Assembly (NCBI GenBank): GCA_963706425.1
Contig: CAVPMN010000001.1
Location: 1,054,001-1,118,000 of the forward strand
Length of the DNA stretch: 64,000 nucleotides
From: CAVPMN01 sp963706425
GTDB lineage: Bacteria > Actinomycetota > Acidimicrobiia > Acidimicrobiales > Acidimicrobilacustridaceae
Direction: 5' to 3'
Every line of letters begins with the position of its first letter. Positions within the stretch are counted from its first letter, which is position 1. The notes under the pieces are model-generated. The model was not told where the DNA came from. It ran no database searches and saw only the letters and a list, made by a program, of their open reading frames with translations. This document shows, piece after piece, positions 1 to 8,208 of the stretch. The translations under genes were made by a program, and so were the position numbers.

Positions 1-727
1 CGCCCGGGATGACGCCCACGGTGAGCAACAGCGCGAACGCCCAGTTCACGTGGTCGAACACGATGTGGGTCAGCAGGGCCGGCACCGAGAAGATCGCCAC
101 CGCCACCAGGCTCGACGCCACCGCCTCCTTGATCGGTATGCGGAGCACCGAGGTGAACGCCGGCATCATCACGATGCCCCCGCCCACGCCGAGCAGACCG
201 GCGAGAAACCCGGCCAACGCACCCACCAGCGCGAGCACCGGCCACGCCACGTCGGTGTGCGTGGGGGTCGACGGCTCGTCCGCCGGCACCGCCGCCACTT
301 CCTCTTCCGCGTCGACCACGACGGGTGCGGTGACGGTCGCGGTGCCGGCGGCCACGCTCGCGACCCGACCCGAGCGGAAGATCGACACGCCGCTCCACGC
401 GAGCAGCACCGCGGTGAACACCATGAGGCCGCCGGCGCTGACCACGTCGGACACCGTCGCACCCGCCACCGCCATGAGCGCACCCGTGATGCCGCAGGTC
501 AGCCCGATGCGCCAGTTCACGACACCGGCCCGGGAGTAGCGCACTGTGCCCGAGATGGCGCCGGGCAGGATCGCCGGCACGGTCGAGCCGATGGCCTCGA
601 TCGGGGTGGCTCCCAAGGCGCGGATGCCGGGAGTGGTGATGACCGCCCCACCCACACCGAACATCCCCGACAGCACCCCTGACGCGAAGCCGAGCGCGAG
701 CACGCCGACCGCCGCGTACCAGGTCAT
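1..727 (-). CDS. TauE/SafE family permease (partial, runs off the left edge)
   Basis: Inner-membrane permease of the TauE/SafE (COG0730) family, whose members export sulfite, sulfoacetate or other small anions; the substrate here cannot be told. About 242 N-terminal residues are visible and the frame is still open at the window edge. Translation of the reverse strand from the ATG gives MTWYAAVGVLALGFASGVLS. The family's two glycine-rich half-repeats are seen (SGMFGVGGAVITTPGI near residue 20, AGLLGVGGGIVMMPAF near residue 180), each opening a run of hydrophobic helices and joined by an acidic, Pro-rich loop. It is convergent with nothing on its right: the DsbA-like gene is read in the same direction just upstream, 22 bases away, so the two may be co-transcribed. 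Family assignment is firm, function is not. Confidence 0.88.
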   Translation of the reverse strand, partial: MTWYAAVGVLALGFASGVLSGMFGVGGAVITTPGIRALGATPIEAIGSTVPAILPGAISGTVRYSRAGVVNWRIGLTCGITGALMAVAGATVSDVVSAGGLMVFTAVLLAWSGVSIFRSGRVASVAAGTATVTAPVVVDAEEEVAAVPADEPSTPTHTDVAWPVLALVGALAGFLAGLLGVGGGIVMMPAFTSVLRIPIKEAVASSLVAVAIFSVPALLTHIVFDHVNWAFALLLTVGVIPG

Positions 728-749
728 GCCTGAGTATCCCGCACGTCGT

Positions 750-1364
750 TCAGGTCGGTCGCAGGCAATCGTCGAGGAACGCCGCGAACCCGGCAGGGTC
801 GGCCGTGACGCGGAGGTGGCCGCTGGCGTCGCGGCCGACGTCGAGCGACGGGCAGAAGAAGTCGCCGCCGGGTGTGAAGAAGTGCGGCGAGCCGATGACC
901 CCCCGTCGCACACCCTCGGCGTGATCCTGCTCGACCTGGTGCGCATCGCTCGGCACGGCGAGCTGATGCTGCTCGGCCACGCGGGCGAGCGCGGCCGGGT
1001 CGGCGACATCGACGCCCTGCTCGAAGAGCAGGTCACGCAAGTCGAGGCTGATCTGCTCGCCGAGCTCGTCGCTCGCTCGATAGGCGGCGGCCGCCAGCTC
1101 CATCGCCGGCACCGTCGTGGCCGGGAACGCGTCGCGGTGGAATCCGGTGAACAGATCGGCGGCGGCCTGCTCGCGGATCTCGTCGACCTCCTCAGCGATG
1201 AAGTCGGGATCGAGCGGGACACCGTTGACGAGCTCGAGGGGCCACGAGCGCACCCGCAGCACCACATCGGGTCGGTCGAGCTCGGCCCGCCGCTCGACGA
1301 AGCGACGCAGGCCCACGTGAGTGAACGGGCAACCGATGTCGGCGAACACTTCGATGACGGTCAT
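750..1364 (-). CDS. DsbA-family thioredoxin-fold protein (FrnE/HCCA isomerase-like)
   Basis: A 204-residue DsbA/FrnE-like protein, probably a cytoplasmic oxidoreductase or glutathione-S-transferase-kappa-like enzyme, as no signal peptide is present. The N-terminus MTVIEVFADIGCPFTHVGL is the usual beta strand followed by the active-site turn; here the motif is C-P-F-T, so only one cysteine of the CxxC pair is kept, as in many 2-hydroxychromene-2-carboxylate isomerase-like members. The helical insert lies at about residues 45-140, and the cis-Pro-type loop is near GVIGSPHFFTPGGDFFCPS. Length fits the family. It lies just upstream of the TauE/SafE gene on the same strand and is divergent from the UbiB-type kinase. 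The specific substrate is unknown. Confidence 0.82.
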   Translation of the reverse strand: MTVIEVFADIGCPFTHVGLRRFVERRAELDRPDVVLRVRSWPLELVNGVPLDPDFIAEEVDEIREQAAADLFTGFHRDAFPATTVPAMELAAAAYRASDELGEQISLDLRDLLFEQGVDVADPAALARVAEQHQLAVPSDAHQVEQDHAEGVRRGVIGSPHFFTPGGDFFCPSLDVGRDASGHLRVTADPAGFAAFLDDCLRPT

Positions 1365-1407
1365 CGAGCTGGCAACCTAGCAAGGCCTCGGGCCTACCCT
1401 GTCGCCC

Positions 1408-2883
1408 GTGAAGAACTCGGCGCCCACGCGCATCGGCCTGCTGATCGCCGCTCTGCTGGTCCCCGCCTTGGTCGCCCTCCTCTGGTGGCGGCACCACCGC
1501 TCGGGTGCGGTCCACCACCGCAGCCGGGCGGCCCGCAACGCCCGTCTGGCCGGGGTGGGCGCCCGCACCGGCGGTTCCTACGCCATGCACCGGGCCCGGC
1601 GGGTGTTCGCCGACGTCGAGCGGCGAGAGGCCCTCGACACCCAGTTCGAGCTGCGCACCGCCGAGCAGGTGGCCGAGGCGCTCGGCCACATGAAGGGCGC
1701 CCTGATGAAGCTCGGGCAGATGGCGAGCTATCTCGACCAGGGCCTTCCGGAGCACGTGCGGGCTGCGCTCGCCGACCTGCAACACGACGCCCCGCCGATG
1801 AGCGCCGAGCTGGCAGCCGACATGGTGCGACGCGAGCTCGGGCGACCGCCCGAGCAGCTGTTCGCCGAGTGGGACCCCACCCCGATCGCATCGGCGTCGA
1901 TCGGCCAGGTGCACCGGGCCATCACCCACGAGGGCGACGCGGTGGCGGTGAAGGTGCAGTACCCGGGCATCGACGATGCGGTGGGCGCCGACCTCGACAA
2001 TGTCGGGCTGGTGTTCGCGGGCATGGGCCAGCTCTTCCCCGGCCTCGACCACAAGCCGCTCGTCGAGGAGCTGCGCAGTCGGCTCGCGGAGGAGCTCGAC
2101 TACGACCGCGAGGCCGACAACCAACGAGCCTTTGCGGCGCACTACGAGGGACACCCCACGATCCGGGTGCCGCGTGTGATCGACCGCTACTCGTCGCGTC
2201 GGGTGCTCACCACCGAGCTGGCCGCAGGAGTGCGCTGGGACGAGATGCTCTTGTGGAGCCAGGCCGAACGTGACCTGGCAGCCGAGACCATCTACCGCTT
2301 CGCGTTCGGCAGCCTCTACCGGTTGCGCATGTTCAACGGCGACCCGCACCCGGGCAACTACCTGTTCGAGCCCGGCGGTCGGGTGACCTTCCTCGACTTC
2401 GGCCTGGTCAAGCACTTCGAGCCCGACGAGATCACCCAGTTCGAGGACATGATCGTGGCCATGGTGATCGACCACGATCCGGCGGAGTTCAAACGGGTTT
2501 GCGAGCGGATCGGCCTGTTGAAGCCCGGCACCCCGTTCACCAACGACGAGATCGTCGACTACTTCGGGCACTTCTACGAGTTCGTCATGCACGACGGCGT
2601 GTGCACCATCACCTCGGAGTACGCCTCGGAGACGGTGCGCCGCTTCTTCGACAAGGGCGGGCCCTACGGCGAGATCATGAAGGCGGCCAACGTGCCGCCC
2701 AGCATGGTCATCATCCAACGCATCAACCTGGGGCTCTACGCCTTGTTCGGCGAGATGAACGCCACCGGCAACTGGCGTCGGCTGGCCGAGGAGATCTGGC
2801 CGTTCGTCAACGGGCCACCCGCCACCGAGATGGGCCGGGCCATCGAGTCGTGGCGCGGCGCGCACGAAGGGGCACTCGCGTGA
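1408..2883 (+). CDS. ABC1/AarF/UbiB-family protein kinase-like ATPase
   Basis: A 491-residue member of the AarF/UbiB/ABC1 atypical kinase family, linked in other bacteria to quinone or isoprenoid lipid homeostasis. A GTG start is used. Residues 8-25 form an N-terminal membrane segment. The family KxGQ motif appears as MKLGQMASYL (about residue 100), the Ala-rich nucleotide loop as ASASIGQVHRA, the lysine as AVAVKVQYPG, and the catalytic/metal motifs as NGDPHPGNYL and TFLDFGLVKHF. All key positions of an active member are present. Its stop overlaps the GTG of bioA, so it may be transcribed with the biotin genes, but no functional link to biotin is known. Confidence 0.9.
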   Translation: MKNSAPTRIGLLIAALLVPALVALLWWRHHRSGAVHHRSRAARNARLAGVGARTGGSYAMHRARRVFADVERREALDTQFELRTAEQVAEALGHMKGALMKLGQMASYLDQGLPEHVRAALADLQHDAPPMSAELAADMVRRELGRPPEQLFAEWDPTPIASASIGQVHRAITHEGDAVAVKVQYPGIDDAVGADLDNVGLVFAGMGQLFPGLDHKPLVEELRSRLAEELDYDREADNQRAFAAHYEGHPTIRVPRVIDRYSSRRVLTTELAAGVRWDEMLLWSQAERDLAAETIYRFAFGSLYRLRMFNGDPHPGNYLFEPGGRVTFLDFGLVKHFEPDEITQFEDMIVAMVIDHDPAEFKRVCERIGLLKPGTPFTNDEIVDYFGHFYEFVMHDGVCTITSEYASETVRRFFDKGGPYGEIMKAANVPPSMVIIQRINLGLYALFGEMNATGNWRRLAEEIWPFVNGPPATEMGRAIESWRGAHEGALA

Positions 2884-4166
2884 CCGACTGGGTCGAACGC
2901 GACAGCGGCGTCGTGTGGCACGGCTTCACACAGATGTCCACCTACGGGGAAAACGCGCCGATCGTGGTCGAGCGGGGCGAAGGACGCGAGCTCATCGACG
3001 TCGACGGTCGCCGCTATCTCGACGCCATCTCGTCGTTGTGGGTCACCACGCTCGGCCACCACGTGCCCGAGCTCGACCAGGCCGTGCGCGATCAACTCGA
3101 CCGGGTGGCCCACTCGACCATGCTCGGCAACGGCAACCGCGTCACCATCGAGCTGGCCGAGGCCCTGGCGCGGCGGGTGCCGGTCGACGACCCCCACTTC
3201 CTGTTCGCGTCCGACGGCGCCGCCGCCGTCGAGCAGGCCCTCAAGATCGCGTTCCAGTTCTGGACCAACCAGGGCGTCACCGATCGGACGCGCTATCTCG
3301 CGCTGGGCGACGCTTACCACGGCGACACCATCGGTTCGATCTCGTTGGGGGCGGGTGGCTTCGGCACCGACGTGTTCGACCCGCTGCGCTTCGAGGTGCT
3401 CCGGACCCCGGGCTACGCCAGCGCCGACTGGTCGCACCAGGCGGTGGCGCTGATCGAACAGCACCACCGCGAGCTGGCGGCCGTCGTGCTCGAACCGCTC
3501 GTGCAGGGCGCCGCCGGCATCGAGGTCACCGACGCGGCGTCGGTGGCCACGGTGGTCGCGACCGCCCAACGACACGGGGTGCTGGTGGTGCTCGACGAGG
3601 TGGCCACCGGCTTCGGCCGCACCGGCACCCTGTTCGCGTCCGACCAGTGCGGCGTGCGACCCGATCTGCTCTGTCTGGGCAAGGGCATCACCGGCGGCTA
3701 TCTGCCGCTCGCGGCGACGGTTGCCAGCGGTCGGGTGTTCGACGCGTTCCTCGGCCCCGACCTGAGCGAGCGCACCTTCTACCACGGGCACTCCTACAGC
3801 GGGAACGCCCTCGCGTGTGCCGTCGCACTGCGCCATCTCGACCTGCTCGACGAGTGGGACGTGCTGGCCAACGTGCGCGAGCGCGCCGACCAGCTGCACG
3901 GTCTGCTCGACGCGCAGATCGCTCCCCACCACGCGGTCAAGGCCGTTCGCCAACGCGGCTTGATGGTCGGCGTCGAGCTCGATCCGCCCGCGGACGGGCT
4001 GCGCTGGGGACGGCGGGTCTGTGCCGCCTCGGTTGAACGGGGCGTGCTGTTGCGCCCGCTCGGCGACGTGGTGGTGCTGATGCCCATGCTCACCTCCACC
4101 TCCGACGAGCTGATGCGCATCGTCGACACGCTCGAGGCAGCTCTCGACGAGGTGCGTGTTCGTTGA
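2880..4166 (+). CDS. bioA: Adenosylmethionine-8-amino-7-oxononanoate aminotransferase
   Basis: Class III PLP aminotransferase that makes 7,8-diaminononanoate from 7-keto-8-aminononanoate (KAPA) using S-adenosylmethionine, the second-last precursor step before dethiobiotin. The GTG start overlaps the upstream stop (GTGA) and gives VTDWVERDSGVVWHGFTQM; the 428-residue length fits BioA. Visible features are the N-terminal WHGFTQM motif typical of BioA, the cofactor region FASDGAAAVEQALKIAF, the Asp that contacts the PLP ring in VVLDEVATGFGRTG, and the PLP lysine in LCLGKGITGGYLPLA. The following bioF start overlaps its stop, and bioD follows with another overlap, which makes the assignment as BioA rather than another omega-aminotransferase strong. 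Confidence 0.95.
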   Translation: MTDWVERDSGVVWHGFTQMSTYGENAPIVVERGEGRELIDVDGRRYLDAISSLWVTTLGHHVPELDQAVRDQLDRVAHSTMLGNGNRVTIELAEALARRVPVDDPHFLFASDGAAAVEQALKIAFQFWTNQGVTDRTRYLALGDAYHGDTIGSISLGAGGFGTDVFDPLRFEVLRTPGYASADWSHQAVALIEQHHRELAAVVLEPLVQGAAGIEVTDAASVATVVATAQRHGVLVVLDEVATGFGRTGTLFASDQCGVRPDLLCLGKGITGGYLPLAATVASGRVFDAFLGPDLSERTFYHGHSYSGNALACAVALRHLDLLDEWDVLANVRERADQLHGLLDAQIAPHHAVKAVRQRGLMVGVELDPPADGLRWGRRVCAASVERGVLLRPLGDVVVLMPMLTSTSDELMRIVDTLEAALDEVRVR

Positions 4167-5314
4167 CCTGGGCCGACTGGGTCGACGAGCAGTGCCGACT
4201 GATCGACGAGGCAGGGCGCTGGCGGTCGCCCTCGACCTTCGACGCCGCCGGTCCGGTCGGCATCGTCGAGTCGGCCGACGCGCCGGTGGTGTCGTTCGCC
4301 TCCAACGACTACCTCGGCCTGACCCAGCACCCGGCGGTCAAGGCGGCGGCGATCGACGCGGTCGACCGGTGGGGCACCGGCTCGGGCGCGTCCCGCCTGG
4401 TCGTGGGCACCCGCCCCGTTCACCAGGAGCTCGAACGCCAGCTCGCCGAGTGGCGAGGGACCGAGTCGGCCCTGGTGTTCTCGACCGGTTACGCAGCCAA
4501 CACGGGCCTGCTGGCCACGCTCGGAGGACCCGACACGCTCATCTGCTCCGACGAGCTCAACCACGCGTCGATCATCGACGGATGTGCCATGGCCCGTGGT
4601 CGCGGCGCAGAGGTGTGTGTCTACCCGCATGGCGATGTCGACCTGCTCGACCAGCGCCTCGGCGCGCTCGAGCCCGGCAGGCGAGCGGTGGTGGTCACCG
4701 ACACGGTGTTCTCGATGGACGGTGACGAGGCCCGCCTCGCCGACCTGGCTGGGGTGTGCGGACGACACCAGGCGCTGCTCGTGCTCGACGACGCCCACGC
4801 GGTGTTCCCCATCGATGCCGATCTCGACGGTGTCGAGGTGGTGCGAGTGGGCACGCTGTCGAAGACGCTCGGCGCGATGGGCGGGTTCGTCGCCGCGCCG
4901 ACTCGCCTCATCGAGCTCTTGGTGAACCGCGCCCGCCCGTTCATCTTCACGACCGCGCCGACTCCCGCCGACACTGCGGCCGCGGCCGCCGCGCTGGCGG
5001 TGGTGCGCTCCGACGAGGGCGACCGCTTGCGGGTCAGACTCCGCCGACACATCGACGCCGTGCGGCCCGGCCATCCGTCGCCGATCATCCCGATCATCGT
5101 CGGCCGCGAGGATGCCGCGGTGGCGGCGTCGCGCCGGCTGCTCGACCGAGGCCTGCTCGTGCCCGCGATCAGGCCACCCACCGTCGCGCCCGGCACGTCG
5201 CGCCTGCGGGTGGCGCTGTCGGCCAGCCACACCGACGAGCAGGTCGCCGCCCTCGCCGCCGCCCTCGCCGACCTCGACGCCTCCAAGGCCGACGGCCCGG
5301 ACCGATGGCGATGA
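4163..5314 (+). CDS. bioF: 8-amino-7-oxononanoate synthase
   Basis: PLP-dependent alpha-oxoamine synthase that condenses pimeloyl thioester with alanine to form KAPA in biotin synthesis. The 383-residue length fits. The TTG start overlaps the bioA stop (TTGA). Visible motifs are SNDYLGL near residue 50, GTGSGASRLVVGT, the cofactor-stacking region ELNHASIIDG, LVLDDAHAVF, and the PLP-binding lysine in VGTLSKTLGAMGG. Related enzymes (KBL, ALA synthase) are excluded mainly by the bioA-bioF-bioD context. Translation is probably coupled across the three genes. Confidence 0.95.
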   Translation: MTWADWVDEQCRLIDEAGRWRSPSTFDAAGPVGIVESADAPVVSFASNDYLGLTQHPAVKAAAIDAVDRWGTGSGASRLVVGTRPVHQELERQLAEWRGTESALVFSTGYAANTGLLATLGGPDTLICSDELNHASIIDGCAMARGRGAEVCVYPHGDVDLLDQRLGALEPGRRAVVVTDTVFSMDGDEARLADLAGVCGRHQALLVLDDAHAVFPIDADLDGVEVVRVGTLSKTLGAMGGFVAAPTRLIELLVNRARPFIFTTAPTPADTAAAAAALAVVRSDEGDRLRVRLRRHIDAVRPGHPSPIIPIIVGREDAAVAASRRLLDRGLLVPAIRPPTVAPGTSRLRVALSASHTDEQVAALAAALADLDASKADGPDRWR

Positions 5315-6018
5315 GCGACGCGCCCGACCTGGCCAATGCCACCCGACCGCACCTGCTGGTCGTGGTGGTGGGCACCGGCACCGAGGTGGGCAAGACGTGG
5401 GTGAGCGCGCACGTGTGCCGGGAGCTGAGGGCGAGCGGGCTCACCGTCGCGGCGCGCAAGCCGGCGCAGTCGTTCGACGCCGGCGACCACACCACCGACG
5501 CCCACGCGCTCGCCGACGCCACCGGTGAGAACCGCCACGACGTGTGCCCCACCCATCGCTGGTACGAGATCGCCATGGCCCCCCCGATGGCTGCGCAGGC
5601 CCTCGGTCGGCCGCGTTTCACGATTGCTGATCTCGCCGGCGAGATCAGATGGGGCCACACACCTCCCGATCTCGGTTTCGTGGAGACCGCCGGCGGGGTG
5701 CGGTCACCGTTGGCCGACGACGGCGACTCGATCGCCCTGATCGAAGCGCTGCAGCCCGACGTGGTGGTGCTCGTGGCCGACGCGGGCCTGGGCACGATCA
5801 ACAGCGTGCGGCTCTCGATGGAGGCACTCGACCACGCGGCCCACGTCTCCCAGGAGGTGGTGATGCTCAACCGCTTCGACGGGACCGACGATCTGCACCG
5901 CCGCAACCTTGCGTGGCTGTCGGAAACCGACGGCTACCAGGTGGTGACGTCGACGGCGGCCCTCACCGCGTTCCTCAGACCGACGGGCGACGACCCGCCG
6001 CCTCCTCGGCCTCGATGA
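5311..6018 (+). CDS. bioD: Dethiobiotin synthetase
   Basis: ATP-dependent carboxylase that closes the ureido ring of dethiobiotin from 7,8-diaminononanoate and CO2. About 235 residues, close to the family's usual length. The P-loop is VGTGTEVGKTWVSA and the substrate-side lysine motif is AARKPAQSFD; VETAGGVRSPL matches the conserved E-G-A-G-G-x-x-x-P-L region. The start at the ATG overlapping the bioF stop (ATGA) is preferred; another ATG lies 6 bases upstream. Its 3' end overlaps by 44 bases a small convergent gene. bioB is not in the window, so the final sulfur insertion step is encoded elsewhere or biotin synthesis is split. Confidence 0.93.
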   Translation: MSDAPDLANATRPHLLVVVVGTGTEVGKTWVSAHVCRELRASGLTVAARKPAQSFDAGDHTTDAHALADATGENRHDVCPTHRWYEIAMAPPMAAQALGRPRFTIADLAGEIRWGHTPPDLGFVETAGGVRSPLADDGDSIALIEALQPDVVVLVADAGLGTINSVRLSMEALDHAAHVSQEVVMLNRFDGTDDLHRRNLAWLSETDGYQVVTSTAALTAFLRPTGDDPPPPRPR

Positions 6019-6235
6019 ACGTGAGTAGGCCGTCGACGCTGCCTTCGTGCCCCTGTTCGAAGTAGACGCGCACCCAGGCGTCGATCTCCGTATCGGTGAA
6101 GTCGCGGGCCCGCAGCGCGCCGCGTGCCTCGTTCGCCAGGAGGCGCGCGCCCTCGACGTCGACCTCGGGCAGTTCGGGCTCGCGTAGGCCTTCTGACTCA
6201 GGAGACTCCGGTTCGAGGCCGTCGGGATCGGTCAT
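5975..6235 (-). CDS. Small acidic hypothetical protein
   Basis: An 86-residue soluble, acidic protein with no recognised domain. The first 30 residues are a Glu/Pro-rich low-complexity stretch (DGLEPESPESEG); the remainder (LLANEARGALRARDFTDTEI) looks helical and could form a small helical bundle. Its 3' end overlaps the end of bioD by 44 bases in convergent arrangement, which is unusual for this compact genome but compatible with a real gene given the strong start (GCGAGCAATG region) and coherent codon use. Function unknown. Confidence 0.6.
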   Translation of the reverse strand: MTDPDGLEPESPESEGLREPELPEVDVEGARLLANEARGALRARDFTDTEIDAWVRVYFEQGHEGSVDGLLTFIEAEEAAGRRPSV

Positions 6236-6402
6236 TGCTCGCCTCCGTGGTTGCGGGATTGCCGACCAGCATCATGGGTCGACCGATGTGTTCGCCACCC
6301 GAACGCTCAACCCGGCCTCAGCCGTGGCCGACAAAGTCCGAGGAGGGTGACGTCCCGCGTCCGGCGGCGCAGGGCAGAAGTGCGACCAGATCGAGGGATC
6401 AG

Positions 6403-7188
6403 TTGAGCGACGTTTCACTAGGACCGGGCTGGTGGCGGGCCTCGGACGGCAAGTGGTACCCGCCGAGCGAGACCGACGAGCCCCCCGAGCCGGGGTGGTG
6501 GCTCGCCTCCGACGGCAAGTGGTACCCGCCCGACCTCGATCCCGGTCCGTGGCCCGAGACCTACGTGCCGCCCACACCGAAACCCACGACACAACCCGAG
6601 TCGCGACCTGAGCCGGCTCGAACATCCGGCCCGGCCCAGGCCGAGCCCGTTCGCCGCTCATCGGCGCGGGTTGTCGAACCCGACCCGGAGCCCGTCGGCC
6701 TCGATCCGGTGGCCCAGGTCGAGGTGCGCAACGAGGCCTCCCGCGCCGATGCCGCCGCCCTCGCCGCCAAGCGCGCCGCAGCGGCCGCCCGCGCCCTCGC
6801 ATCGCTCCAGGCCGAGCCGACCGAGGCGAGCACGCCGATCGCCGAGCCTGCGAAGGCGGCCGGCCCCGCGGCGCCACCGCCTCCCCCGCAACGGCGGGCG
6901 GCCGCCGACAACGGGGCGGCGGCTCGTCGCAAGCGATCGCTGCGCAAGAAGCCGGCGGCCGCCGATGCCGCCGTTGCCCGCAAGCCTGCAGCTGGACCCG
7001 CTTCGCCGGCCGATCGCGGCGCCACCCCAGCGCCGACCGCGGTGCGCGACGGCCGCCTCGACGAGGCCGACCTGCTGCGCAAGCTCGGCGATCTCCATCG
7101 GGCGGGCGTGCTCACCGCCAGCGAGTACGCCGACAAGATCGCGCTGGTCGATCAACTCGTCCGCGGTGAGCTCACCGCGACGTCCTGA
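6403..7188 (+). CDS. Protein with two GWWxASDGKWYPP motifs and a C-terminal SHOCT domain
   Basis: About 261 residues from a TTG start; no ATG or GTG is available between the upstream stop and the first motif, and GAGGG lies a few bases upstream. The N-terminus carries two copies of a Trp-rich motif (GPGWWRASDGKWYPP and EPGWWLASDGKWYPP, about residues 8-50), typical of Acidimicrobiia and related to DUF2510-type segments. A long Ala/Pro/Lys/Arg-rich low-complexity linker follows. The C-terminal 40 residues (DEADLLRKLGDLHRAGVLTA then SEYADKI) match the SHOCT short C-terminal domain, thought to mediate oligomerisation. No membrane segment is seen. Its cellular role is unknown; the motif is best used as a taxonomic marker. 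Confidence 0.8.
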   Translation: MSDVSLGPGWWRASDGKWYPPSETDEPPEPGWWLASDGKWYPPDLDPGPWPETYVPPTPKPTTQPESRPEPARTSGPAQAEPVRRSSARVVEPDPEPVGLDPVAQVEVRNEASRADAAALAAKRAAAAARALASLQAEPTEASTPIAEPAKAAGPAAPPPPPQRRAAADNGAAARRKRSLRKKPAAADAAVARKPAAGPASPADRGATPAPTAVRDGRLDEADLLRKLGDLHRAGVLTASEYADKIALVDQLVRGELTATS

Positions 7189-7192
7189 GGCC

Positions 7193-8119
7193 TCAGAGGT
7201 TGGGGAGCTCGGCGGCCAGCACCACCAGCACGCCCATCACCAGGATGAGGACGGTGACGATCCACACCCAGCGCCGACCGATCTCGGTCTGCACCGGATC
7301 GACCGACTCGAGCGACGCCCGGGTGGCCTCGAGCTGCTCGCGCAACACCGTCGACTCGTCCTGCAGTCCGCCGAGCGCGGTCTCGGCCCTCGCCAACTGC
7401 TCGTGCACCGCCGAGGTGTCACCGAGCACCGACTCGCGTTCGGCGCGTTCCTCCTCGAGCTGACGTTGCAGGGCGAGGTACTCGTCGCGCAGGCCCGACA
7501 CGGCCGCGTACTGGCTCTGCAACTCGGCCAGCTGCCGGGCCACCGCGCGTTGGCGACCGGTGGCCGACTGCGCGGCGCCACGCGCCTCGGCGAGCTGTGC
7601 CTGCAGCTCGTCGTAGTGCTTCTGCAGCGTGGTGAGCTCGTCGAGCATGGCGTCGGCTTCGGACATGCCCTTGTCGCGCGCCTGGTCGCGCACCCCGGCC
7701 CATTGCAGCTCCTCGGCCAGCTCGGCGAGGCGGTCGGCCTCCGGCGAGTCGACCGCCCGCAGCACGTCCTCTGCCCAGTGGTGCACCCGCAGCGCGTAGT
7801 CGAGGTCGAAGGGATGGTCCTCGTCGGGATGGGCCCAGTGGTTCCGGGCGGTGCGCAGGTCGGTGATGGTCGGACGCAGGTCACCACCGAACACCGTGGC
7901 GAACGCCGGGCCCCACCAGCGATTGATCACCTCGAGCTGGAAGTGCGGATCGGACAGCGACACCAACACGTCGCGCCGCTTGCCCAGCTTGCCGGCCGCC
8001 ATCAGGACCCAGTCCTCGTCGGGAAAGGCCTTGCTCATGCGGGCGTCGACCACCGGCGCAAGGCCCCCGGCCAGCACCTCGAAGGCGGTGGCGACCTGGC
8101 CCCGATAGCTCCTCGTCAC
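7193..8119 (-). CDS. Swt1-like HEPN domain protein with coiled coil and C-terminal membrane anchor
   Basis: A 308-residue protein in three parts. Residues 1-125 resemble the Swt1-type HEPN fold: aromatic/acidic helices (HFQLEVINRWWGPAFATVF) then RTARNHWAHPDEDHPFDLD, which contains the HEPN RNase signature R-N-x3-H (R92, N93, H97; the Rx4H form). Residues about 150-275 are a long Gln/Glu/Arg-rich coiled coil. Residues about 285-303 (VWIVTVLILVMGVLVVLA) form one C-terminal transmembrane helix with a very short tail, so the HEPN part is predicted in the cytoplasm, tail-anchored to the membrane. There is no neighbouring MNT/nucleotidyltransferase antitoxin; the adjacent gene is the SHOCT protein, convergent. 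RNase activity is an inference from the motif only. Confidence 0.75.
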   Translation of the reverse strand: MTRSYRGQVATAFEVLAGGLAPVVDARMSKAFPDEDWVLMAAGKLGKRRDVLVSLSDPHFQLEVINRWWGPAFATVFGGDLRPTITDLRTARNHWAHPDEDHPFDLDYALRVHHWAEDVLRAVDSPEADRLAELAEELQWAGVRDQARDKGMSEADAMLDELTTLQKHYDELQAQLAEARGAAQSATGRQRAVARQLAELQSQYAAVSGLRDEYLALQRQLEEERAERESVLGDTSAVHEQLARAETALGGLQDESTVLREQLEATRASLESVDPVQTEIGRRWVWIVTVLILVMGVLVVLAAELPNL

Positions 8120-8147
8120 GCCCCCTGTCTATCCCGCAATTCGCGTT

Positions 8148-8191
8148 CTGGCCGGTCAAACCCGCACCTTGGTGCGGGTTTGACCAGCCAG
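8148..8191. repeat. Intergenic palindrome (GTTCTGGC family), possible bidirectional terminator
   Basis: Two 15-base perfect arms (GGTCAAACCCGCACC at 8154-8168 and its complement at 8171-8185) with a 2-base spacer, extended outward with one mismatch to CTGGC/GCCAG. It sits in the gap upstream of the HEPN gene start and downstream of the sulfatase stop. No T-run follows, so it is not a classical intrinsic terminator. The element at 63372-63427 has the same arm sequence. Confidence 0.85.
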
Positions 8192-8208
8192 TTGAGGGTG
8201 ACTGCTGG

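Noticed and set aside
1192..2865. Long open frame on the minus strand antisense to the UbiB-type kinase
   Set aside because: It is a shadow typical of GC-rich DNA: the plus-strand frame has all kinase motifs, while the antisense product is low-complexity His/Arg/Glu/Val sequence with no domain.
7193..8119. HEPN/MNT toxin-antitoxin pair
   Set aside because: No nucleotidyltransferase gene flanks it; the neighbour is the SHOCT protein in convergent orientation.
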